This document shows, one piece after another, positions 50,792 to 57,452 of a stretch of 64,000 nucleotides of DNA (its first letter is position 1; each line of letters begins with the position of its first letter). This DNA comes from Candidatus Sericytochromatia bacterium S15B-MN24 CBMW_12 (GTDB lineage: Bacteria; Cyanobacteriota; Sericytochromatia; S15B-MN24; UBA4093). The notes below the pieces were generated by a model. That model made no database searches. It worked only from the letters and a program-made list of their open reading frames with translations, and was not told the DNA's origin. Where the stretch lies: the NCBI GenBank assembly GCA_002083825.1, contig DAZV01000047.1:1-64000 (forward strand), in the 5' to 3' direction. The position numbers and the translations under genes are program-made.

Positions 50792-52450
50792 ATGCGCATC
50801 AACATCGCCGTCAAACTTGCGGGGGTCTTCACCCTGGTCTGCATGTCCCTCCTGGTCCTGGTGGCCCTCCTGGCCTCCGTCATGACCACGAAGGGACTCA
50901 AGGCCGAGGCCTCGAAGCGCCTCGACAATGACGTTGCCGTCACCCTTCACACTTTCGACTACTTCGCGCAGGACGCCCTGTCCCAGGCCCGCATGGTGGC
51001 CGGCAACCCCAAGGCCGTTCGCTACGTGGACTCCGACGCCACCACCGATCCGGCCGCCCTCGAAGATCTCCTCAACATGCTTCCCGCCCAGCGGATCGTT
51101 CGGCTTTTCGATGCGGCGGGCCGCCCGCTGCGTAGCCAAGGACTTCCTCCCGAGGTCACCGACGTGGTCAGCGCCGGCGTTCACCTGGCGTTGGCCGGTG
51201 AAGCCGTGAGCGGCGTGGAGCCCATCGGAGATCGCGGCCTCGCCATTCGAGGCATCGCCCCCATGCGTTCGGGCGGCAAGATCGTCGGTGCCGTCATGGT
51301 GGGATCCTGGCTGGATCAGGCCTTCGTCGATCAAATCAAGGGCATCACCGGCCTCGAAGTCGGCATCGCCGGCGGCAACTCCCGCGTCAGCCACTGGCTC
51401 GCCCAGACCATCCAGATCGACAGCTCGCGCCGCCTCATGGGCGAGGTTCCCCTCGACGTCGTTCATCAGGTCAGAGCCTCCGCCGAGGTTCTCAAGCGCA
51501 ACGCCACCTTCAACGGCGAAGACTACCTCGCGGCCTGGGCCCCCCTCTTCGGCGACTACGGCGAGTTCGTCGGCCTGCTCTACATCGGCGAGCCGCTCGC
51601 ACCTTTGAGGAACATGGTTCGGCAGAGCCAGTTCCTCATCTTCGGCCTCGCCCTGCTCGGAACCGTTCTCGCCTCGGTGATCGCCACCCTCTTGAGCCGC
51701 ACCATCACCAACCCGATCCGCACCCTGGTGGAGCAGGCCGCCAAGATCTCCCGCGGCGAACTCGACGGCCGGGTCGCCATCAACACCGGCGACGAGCTGG
51801 AACAGCTGGCCCAGACCTTCAACTCCATGAGCGAATCGCTCGCCGTCATGAAGCTCAACGATCAGAACTGCAATCCGCTCACCAAGCTTCCCGGAAACCT
51901 GACCATCGAGCGTGAGGTCCAACAGCGCCTGGATCGCAGCGAGGACGTCGCGGTGCTCTACCTCGACCTCGATAACTTCAAGGCCTTCAACGACCGCTAC
52001 GGCTTCGAGCAGGGCGATCGCGTGATTCACACGACCTCCCAGTCGATCCAGCAGGCGGTCCAGATTCTCGACAACCCGGGAGACTTCGTGGGGCACATCG
52101 GGGGAGACGACTTCATCGTGCTCACCACGCCGGGTATCGCCGAGCGCCTCAGCGAGGAGATCATCCGGGTCTTCGACGCGGAGGTTCCCCAGCTCTACCC
52201 CGCGGAGGATCGCGAGCGCGGCTTCATCGTCTCGGTGGATCGACGGGGCCAGGTTCAGAACTTCCCGCTCTGCTCGCTCTCGATCGCAATCGTCACCAAC
52301 GAGCATCGGCCGATCCGGGACTTCCTGGAGCTTTCGAGCCTGGCTTCCGAGGTCAAGAAGTACGCCAAGAGCCTGGAAGGATCCGCCTTCGCCCGCGACC
52401 GCCGCAGCGACCGGACCGCTCCTCTGGATCCCACGGTTCTCGTCCTCTAG
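50792..52450 (+). CDS. Membrane sensor with Cache-like, HAMP and GGDDF-type GGDEF domains
   Basis: The ATG at 50792 has GGGAGGG about five bases upstream. A membrane helix (about 8-32) is followed by a periplasmic domain of about 250 residues of the Cache kind (RLFDAAGRPLRSQG, IAPMRSGGKIVGAVMVG). A second helix (about 280-300), HAMP, and a GGDEF-like domain follow. The last has LTKLPGN, YLDLDNFKAFNDRYGFEQGD and the signature HIGGDDF. The Glu of GGDEF is Asp. This LPGN/GGDDF subclass is known, but its diguanylate cyclase activity is uncertain. Length 552 residues. Confidence 0.88.
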   Translation: MRINIAVKLAGVFTLVCMSLLVLVALLASVMTTKGLKAEASKRLDNDVAVTLHTFDYFAQDALSQARMVAGNPKAVRYVDSDATTDPAALEDLLNMLPAQRIVRLFDAAGRPLRSQGLPPEVTDVVSAGVHLALAGEAVSGVEPIGDRGLAIRGIAPMRSGGKIVGAVMVGSWLDQAFVDQIKGITGLEVGIAGGNSRVSHWLAQTIQIDSSRRLMGEVPLDVVHQVRASAEVLKRNATFNGEDYLAAWAPLFGDYGEFVGLLYIGEPLAPLRNMVRQSQFLIFGLALLGTVLASVIATLLSRTITNPIRTLVEQAAKISRGELDGRVAINTGDELEQLAQTFNSMSESLAVMKLNDQNCNPLTKLPGNLTIEREVQQRLDRSEDVAVLYLDLDNFKAFNDRYGFEQGDRVIHTTSQSIQQAVQILDNPGDFVGHIGGDDFIVLTTPGIAERLSEEIIRVFDAEVPQLYPAEDRERGFIVSVDRRGQVQNFPLCSLSIAIVTNEHRPIRDFLELSSLASEVKKYAKSLEGSAFARDRRSDRTAPLDPTVLVL

Positions 52451-52499
52451 CCCCCCGATTCGAAGGCCGTGCCGCGCCCTTCCATGATAAGGTGAAGGG

Positions 52500-53666
52500 A
52501 TGCAACTTCTCTGGTTTTTGGCCGCGTCCCACCTCCGTGCCCGCTGGCGGCAGACCCTCATGCTCATGGCGAGCGTGGCGGTCGGCGTCGCCATCCTGAC
52601 CACGGCCCTGTCCCTGACCAACGGCTTCGAGGCGGATCTCATCGGCCGCATCCTCGGCACCACCCCCCACATCTCGGTCACCAACGCCCTCACCGGTCGG
52701 GTGGGTGACTTCGAGGCCCTCCAGAAGGACCTTGCGCAGGTCGAAGGGGTGAAGACCTCCCTTCCCTACGTCGCCGGCCAGGGCCTTGTCGCCCGGGGCG
52801 GGCAGGCTACCGGCGTGCTCGTCCGAGGCATCGACCCCGCCCAGGAAGCGAACAACTTCGACTGGACCCGTTACGTGCTGGTCGGCGACCTCGAAACGGT
52901 CGCGGGCGGCGCCACGCCCGTCATGCTGGGAAACGAGCTGGCCAAGAAGCTGGGGGCCGGCATGGGCGACCGCCTGAAGCTTGTCACCGGGAACTCGACC
53001 AGCCAGGACGTGGTGGTCACCGGCATCTACCAGGCGGGGCTCTACGAGTACGACTCCCACATCGCGTTCGTGACCCTGGAAACCGCCCAGAAGCTCTTCA
53101 AGCTGGACGGCGCGGTCACGGGGATCGCCCTGCGGCTCGACGACGTCTTCGCGGCTCCGGCGATCGCCCGGACCATCCAGGATCGCCATGCCTATCACGT
53201 CCGCACCTGGACCGCCCAGAACCAGAGCCTCATGGGGGCGCTCGCCATCGAAAAGCGGGTGATCTTCCTGGTGATTATGTTCATCATCGTGGTGGCCACC
53301 ATGGGGATCGCCAATACCCTGGCGATGTGGGTGCTGGAGCGCAACCGGGAGCTGAGCCTGGTTCGGGCGGTGGGAGCCACCGGTAGGCAGATAGGCGCCC
53401 TGGTCGTCACCGAGGGCATGATCGTCGCCGGCGGCGGCGTCGCCATGGGGTTGCTGGCCGGAATCGCCCTGTCGTTGGGGCTCGCGACGTTTCCGATTTC
53501 GCTGCCTTCGGATGTCTACTACATCGATTCGCTGCCGGTGGTCATGCAGGCCGGAGACTTCTTCTGGACGGCGATCGCCGCCATCGTCATCTCGCTGCTG
53601 GCATGCATTCTGCCGGCTCGCCGGGCCATCCTGCTGGACCCGATCGAGGTCATTCGCCGAACCTAG
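52500..53666 (+). CDS. ABC transporter permease of the LolC/E-FtsX-MacB type
   Basis: Four membrane helices with a large periplasmic domain after the first: helix near residues 20-38, then the soluble MacB-like core, then three helices in the C-terminal FtsX domain (FLVIMFIIVVATMGIANTLAMWVLERNRELSLVRAVGATGRQI). LTNGFEADLIGRILGTTPHISV resembles LolC/LolE. No ATPase subunit gene is next to it. The neighbouring lipoprotein and outer-membrane-like genes fit a role in lipoprotein or envelope traffic. Length 388 residues. Confidence 0.88.
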   Translation: MQLLWFLAASHLRARWRQTLMLMASVAVGVAILTTALSLTNGFEADLIGRILGTTPHISVTNALTGRVGDFEALQKDLAQVEGVKTSLPYVAGQGLVARGGQATGVLVRGIDPAQEANNFDWTRYVLVGDLETVAGGATPVMLGNELAKKLGAGMGDRLKLVTGNSTSQDVVVTGIYQAGLYEYDSHIAFVTLETAQKLFKLDGAVTGIALRLDDVFAAPAIARTIQDRHAYHVRTWTAQNQSLMGALAIEKRVIFLVIMFIIVVATMGIANTLAMWVLERNRELSLVRAVGATGRQIGALVVTEGMIVAGGGVAMGLLAGIALSLGLATFPISLPSDVYYIDSLPVVMQAGDFFWTAIAAIVISLLACILPARRAILLDPIEVIRRT

Positions 53667-53719
53667 GCTAGACAGGGAAACAATTATTCCGTAACATCGG
53701 TTCATTGAGGCTGAGAAAC

Positions 53720-54256
53720 ATGCGAGCAATACCAAGGCGACTGCTGATTCTGGGAACGCTGTTCCTGCTTCCGGGATGCGCCGCCTGGCTACAAGGGCCG
53801 CAAGCGAAGCTTGAGCTTGAAGGTCAGGGGATTCGGCGCCTGGCCGTGGTGGAGTTCGCCGATCTGACCGCGCAGCGGATCCCGAAGGATCTTTCGAGAA
53901 TCTTCGGAGAGGCCCTGCAGGAGCGGCTCGGTGATCGGGTCACGGCGGCGCCGTTGCCGCGACCGGGGGCGCGCCTGGCGGGTTCCTGGCTCAAGGCCGA
54001 GGCGCGGGCCAAGGGGGTCGATGGCTTCGTGACGGGAACCGTCACCGGCTATCAGGTCCAGCCCGCCGAAGGGCGAGTTTGCGTGACGATGACCGTGCGC
54101 CTGCTCGCTGCCGATTCCGGTAGTATTTTATGGTCGAAGCATAGCATCGCCTTCGTCCCGATCCTCAGTCCCGTCGCGCCGGAAGAAGCCTTCCGGCAGG
54201 CCATCGTCAACGCAGCAAAGGAGTTCGCCCATGATTTCCTACCTCCGTCGTCTTAG
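53720..54256 (+). CDS. Putative lipoprotein with a periplasmic alpha/beta domain
   Basis: The ATG at 53720 opens a lipoprotein signal with lipobox LLPGC. The mature part begins RLAVVEFADLTAQRIPKDLSRIFGEALQERLGDRV, a strand-helix pattern like the TolB-N / CsgG-like domain of outer-membrane lipoproteins, followed by GTVTGYQVQPAEGRVCVTMTVRLLAADSGSILWS. The length is 178 residues. The end overlaps the next gene by 26 bases. Envelope function is likely but not specified. Confidence 0.7.
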   Translation: MRAIPRRLLILGTLFLLPGCAAWLQGPQAKLELEGQGIRRLAVVEFADLTAQRIPKDLSRIFGEALQERLGDRVTAAPLPRPGARLAGSWLKAEARAKGVDGFVTGTVTGYQVQPAEGRVCVTMTVRLLAADSGSILWSKHSIAFVPILSPVAPEEAFRQAIVNAAKEFAHDFLPPSS

Positions 54257-54845
54257 CATGCTTGCCTGTGCTGCCACCCTCGGTCTGGGTCTGGCGGCGC
54301 CGGCCGACGCCGTGCCGCTGATAGGCGTCGAGGCCTCGGGAGCCGCCTTTCTGGGCCTCACCGTGGGCGGGAACAATACCCAGGTGCCTTCGGGCTCGCC
54401 CACCCTCATGCTCGAAGCCTCGGGCGCGGCGCTGGGCCTGGTGGATCTCTCCGGGCGCTACATGTCGGCCTTCACCACCGGGGCGAACCTGATGGAAGTG
54501 GTGCTGCGCAAGGAGTTCTCGATGCTCCCGATGCTGTCGGTGAAGCCGGGCGTCGGCTACCAGGGCCAGAACGTCTTCACGACGGCCCTCGACCATGCGC
54601 CGATGGCGAAGCTTCAGGTCGTGTTCTCGCCCCTGCTTTCCCCGATCTGGTTCGAGGGCGAGGCCAACGTCTCCTACCCGCTCACCTACGGACGCCCGGT
54701 GTCCGGCACCATGCTGGGGGGCTACATGGCCCTGCTGCCGATGATGAACGTGGGCGTCAGGTACGTCGGCTACCGGGATCTCAACGCACCGGCGACTCCG
54801 AACGACTTCGGCGGACTTCAGATCGGTTTACGTGCGGCGATTTAG
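54231..54845 (+). CDS. Small outer-membrane-like beta-barrel protein
   Basis: A 204-residue exported protein with a signal peptide ending PADAVP. Alternating hydrophobic strands rich in Gly and Tyr (GVEASGAAFLGLTVGG, VVLRKEFSMLPMLSVKPGVGYQG, GGYMALLPMMNVGVRYVGYRDL) suggest an eight-stranded barrel. The end IGLRAAI lacks the usual terminal Phe. It overlaps the upstream lipoprotein gene, so the two are translated together. Confidence 0.65.
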   Translation: MISYLRRLSMLACAATLGLGLAAPADAVPLIGVEASGAAFLGLTVGGNNTQVPSGSPTLMLEASGAALGLVDLSGRYMSAFTTGANLMEVVLRKEFSMLPMLSVKPGVGYQGQNVFTTALDHAPMAKLQVVFSPLLSPIWFEGEANVSYPLTYGRPVSGTMLGGYMALLPMMNVGVRYVGYRDLNAPATPNDFGGLQIGLRAAI

Positions 54846-54909
54846 ATGCTATCGTTAGATAGTATTCTTTAATGAAGAAAAACACCTTTTCGCTTTGATT
54901 TCAAGCCGA

Positions 54910-54947
54910 CAGGGAGAGATCGCTCACGCAGGGAGAGATGGATCACG
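54910..54947 (+). repeat. Duplicated 19-nt ribosome-binding leader of the RpaB-like gene
   Basis: Two tandem 19-base units, CAGGGAGAGATCGCTCACG (54910-54928) and CAGGGAGAGATGGATCACG (54929-54947), run up to the ATG at 54948. Each carries AGGGAGAG, so the gene has two candidate Shine-Dalgarno sequences. Upstream, 54846-54900 is strikingly AT-rich and has the inverted repeat CTATC-GTTA-GATAG. Confidence 0.85.
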
Positions 54948-55679
54948 ATGGACAAGGAAAAGATTCTCGTCGTCGACGATGAAGCGAGTATTCGCCAAAT
55001 CGTCGAGACCCGCCTGAAACTGGCCGGCTACGAAGTCATCACCGCTGCGGATGGCGTCGAGGCCTTGGAGAAGGCGGCCGCTCACAACCCCGACCTGATC
55101 GTCTTGGACATCATGATGCCCAAGATCGACGGGTTCGAGGTTTGCCGGGAGCTGCGCAAGAACATGATGACCCCCATCATCATGCTGACGGCCAAAGGCG
55201 ACATTACCGACCGGATCGCCGCCCTGGAGCTTGGCGCTGACGACTACGTGGTCAAGCCCTTCTCCCCGCGCGAGCTCGAAGCCCGCATCAAGGCGGTGCT
55301 GCGCCGGACCCATACCGATGTCACCAAGCAAGCCATCATCAAGGTGGACAAGCTCGTCATCGATACCGGCAAGCGCCAGGTTCTCAAGGACGCCAAGAAG
55401 GTCAAGCTCACCGAGATGGAGTTCAACCTCCTCGAGCTTCTCGCCACCAACCCCGGACGCGCCTACTCGCGCTCGGAAATCCTCCACCAGGTCTGGGGCT
55501 ACCGCCTGAGCCAGTACTCCGACACGCGCGTGGTCGACGTCCACATCTCCCGACTCCGCTCCAAGCTCGAAGACGATCCGTCCAGCCCCGAGCTCATCCT
55601 CACCGCGCGTGGCACGGGCTACATGTTCGCCAGCTACACCCCGCAGCCGGTAGAAGCCACCCCGACCACTCAGCAGTAA
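54948..55679 (+). CDS. RpaB-like OmpR-family response regulator
   Basis: The receiver has Asp10-Asp11, phosphoacceptor Asp54 in IVLDIMMP, and DDYVVKPFSPRELEARIKAVLRR. The winged helix has LTEMEFNLLELLATNPGRAYSRSEILHQVWGY, DTRVVDVHISRLRSKLEDDP and ELILTARGTGYMF. These stretches match what I recall of cyanobacterial RpaB (Ycf27) very closely. In phototrophs RpaB controls light and redox genes with the kinase NblS; no kinase gene is adjacent here and no photosynthesis gene is visible. The targets are therefore open. Length 243 residues. Confidence 0.9.
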   Translation: MDKEKILVVDDEASIRQIVETRLKLAGYEVITAADGVEALEKAAAHNPDLIVLDIMMPKIDGFEVCRELRKNMMTPIIMLTAKGDITDRIAALELGADDYVVKPFSPRELEARIKAVLRRTHTDVTKQAIIKVDKLVIDTGKRQVLKDAKKVKLTEMEFNLLELLATNPGRAYSRSEILHQVWGYRLSQYSDTRVVDVHISRLRSKLEDDPSSPELILTARGTGYMFASYTPQPVEATPTTQQ

Positions 55680-55697
55680 ATCACCTGAATTCACCTG

Positions 55698-55730
55698 GCC
55701 CTGGGCATGCCGCAAGGCGTTGCCCAGGGC
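55698..55730. terminator. Hairpin between converging genes
   Basis: GCCCTGGGCA (55698-55707) pairs with TGCCCAGGGC (55721-55730). The loop itself folds as GCC-GCAA-GGC. It lies between the RpaB-like gene and the converging Coq4-like gene and may end both. Confidence 0.65.
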
Positions 55731-55744
55731 TTCGTGTATCGCGT

Positions 55745-56803
55745 TCAGTCGCTCCAGGAGGCATGGCCCTCGGCCTGATGCGCCATGTACTCGCCGTAAG
55801 CCCCCATCCCGAGGAAATGCTCGGGATGAAAGCCCTCGGGCCGGAGCAGGCGCGCGCGTTCGGCGCATCTCTCCCCGATGGCCTCCCATTCCGCCTCATG
55901 GCCGACGCCGTAGGCCGCCACAGCCATCATCACGCCAATCGAAAACAGGAACTCGGCGTCGCTCGAAGCCTCCCCTCCCAGTTCCTCGAAGGCCTCCCGA
56001 AAAGGTGTTCCGGTATCCTCCCCGTAGGGCAATCCGGTGAACGGGGTCGGCTCTGCGAAGGCGTACCAGGCAAGGAACATGAGCCGCAGGGCGGTCTCCC
56101 GGTCCCGGGCTCCCGCGCCCCAGCGCTGCTTGAGCATGGCGAAAGCCTTGCCTAGCGAGGGAGCGCCATTCGCTCCCGTGTAGCAGTGCTCGATGGCGTC
56201 GATCTCGGGGAGCGAGAACGTCAGGTCGTCCGGCGAATGGGCCAGGTCGAGCTTTCCGTCCAGCGGATGCCTCCGATGAGGAGGATCTTCCTTCGGCTGG
56301 GGGGCTCGCGCATGCAGGCGAGGTGGCGCGGCGGCCAAACCATCAGCAGGCAAGCCCAAGAGGAGCCTCAGCTCCCTCACGGTCATGTGCAGCAACGGCT
56401 CGTACGCGCCCGGCTCGCGGAACAAGTTCCGCTGCCCGCCTGCGACGAGAAACGCGCGAAGCGCCCGGCCCGGTCTAAAGAGGCCCCCCCTCAAGAGCTT
56501 GCCGAGGTTCCGCCGGAAACGCCAGCCCGATAGCGTTCCCGTTCGGAGTTCCCAGGCCGCGAGCTCCGCCTCTCCGAGGGCATCCGTTCCGAACCCGGTC
56601 AAGACATGATGCAGGTCATGATACGGCTGCTCTTTCCGGCGCAGATCGGGATTTGGAACGAGCAGCGGGATGTCGGCCACGACGATCGTCCGCCAGATCC
56701 GGGTGTAGTCCAGGACGTCGAAGCCGTTCGCGGCGAGGTGGAAGTTGCGGGCGTCGCGCATGCTCAGGGTCGAGTCGGCGAAGGTCATGTTTGGCTGATT
56801 CAT
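55745..56803 (-). CDS. Protein with a Coq4-like N-terminal half
   Basis: Residues about 60-95 read YHDLHHVLTGFGTDALGEAELAAWELRTG, matching the HDxxH...E zinc-binding signature of Coq4-family proteins of ubiquinone biosynthesis. The C-terminal half (SLPEIDAIEHCYTGANGAPSLGKAFAMLKQRWG and following) is not recognised; its last 40 residues are rich in His and Glu. The ATG at 56803 with GGAGG 11 bases upstream is preferred; the open frame extends 56 codons further, to 56971. Quinone metabolism is a guess from the motif. The gene is alone on its strand. Confidence 0.55.
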   Translation of the reverse strand: MNQPNMTFADSTLSMRDARNFHLAANGFDVLDYTRIWRTIVVADIPLLVPNPDLRRKEQPYHDLHHVLTGFGTDALGEAELAAWELRTGTLSGWRFRRNLGKLLRGGLFRPGRALRAFLVAGGQRNLFREPGAYEPLLHMTVRELRLLLGLPADGLAAAPPRLHARAPQPKEDPPHRRHPLDGKLDLAHSPDDLTFSLPEIDAIEHCYTGANGAPSLGKAFAMLKQRWGAGARDRETALRLMFLAWYAFAEPTPFTGLPYGEDTGTPFREAFEELGGEASSDAEFLFSIGVMMAVAAYGVGHEAEWEAIGERCAERARLLRPEGFHPEHFLGMGAYGEYMAHQAEGHASWSD

Positions 56804-56953
56804 GGCGGGAGGAGCCTCCGGAAGGACGGGTGTCGTGCGCACGGCCATGCGCTCAACGGCCCACCGCCGCCCGATAGCGACGAATTTTGTCAACGCGCGG
56901 GAATTTCCGGGGGAGTCCTGAGGATGAAACGAGAATGATTCACTCATGACCGC

Positions 56954-57064
56954 ATGGCGACAGTATATCACTCCGGGCGGGTGGGAACCCTCTCGGCAGT
57001 GCTGGCGGAAGTTGCTGAGAACCTCGGCTTGAGCCGCGATGAGTTGGCCGCCCGTTTGTTTTGA
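56954..57064 (+). CDS. Possible 36-residue peptide or gene remnant
   Basis: A short open frame from ATG 56954 to TGA 57064 ends VLAEVAENLGLSRDELAARLF, which looks like a real helical protein tail (helix-turn-helix-like LGLSRDELA) rather than random translation. No ribosome-binding site is seen. A related ending, HLGMSRDAS and a stop, lies at about 60038-60067 on the other side of the NHL module. It may be the remnant of a longer gene broken by insertion. Confidence 0.3.
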   Translation: MATVYHSGRVGTLSAVLAEVAENLGLSRDELAARLF

Positions 57065-57076
57065 GAGGTTCTCTGA

Positions 57077-57442
57077 CTACGAAATCCGAACCGGAATCGT
57101 AGGGTCTTCCGACAACACCCGGATCAAGAAGCCGTCTTCGAAGCGGATCTCCAGGTAAGCCTCCAGCCCAAGCCCCGGCAGTACGTACGGCACGGAGACT
57201 TCTTCAATGGTACGTCCCAGCAGAACCATCGGATCGAGCGGTTGGGTGATTCCCGATTCGGGTTGCGCCGAGAACAGGGCCAGGGGAAGGGTCGGATCGG
57301 AGGATTCGAAGGCCACGTATTCCGAGCTGCTTTCGCACCGCCTGTTCGAGAGCTGAAAGCTCAGAACCCGCTCATCAGGGCTGAATCGGACATGCTCAAT
57401 GGACCTACCAGGGAGTTGGATCCAGTCGTAGATATCAGGCAT
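57077..57442 (-). CDS. Stand-alone copy of the NHL protein's C-terminal domain
   Basis: A 121-residue soluble protein of unknown family. It aligns by eye with the last 110 residues of the upstream NHL protein: LPGRSIEHVRF with MLGRRIVAAAK, FESSDPTLPLALFSA with FESADPQLFIAFYA, LLGRTIEEVSVPYV with LVGRTIVKLVVPYA, and IRFEDGF with FFFEDGS, both ending VRIS/VRIT. It begins ten bases after the NHL gene, so both are cotranscribed. The domain is all-beta by pattern. It might assemble with, or compete with, the C-terminal domain of its neighbour. Confidence 0.65.
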   Translation of the reverse strand: MPDIYDWIQLPGRSIEHVRFSPDERVLSFQLSNRRCESSSEYVAFESSDPTLPLALFSAQPESGITQPLDPMVLLGRTIEEVSVPYVLPGLGLEAYLEIRFEDGFLIRVLSEDPTIPVRIS

Positions 57443-57452
57443 CGATCTGACC

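Noticed and set aside
50777..52693. A 638-codon minus-strand open frame
   Set aside because: It is antisense to the sensor gene with GGDDF and has no ribosome-binding site or domain.
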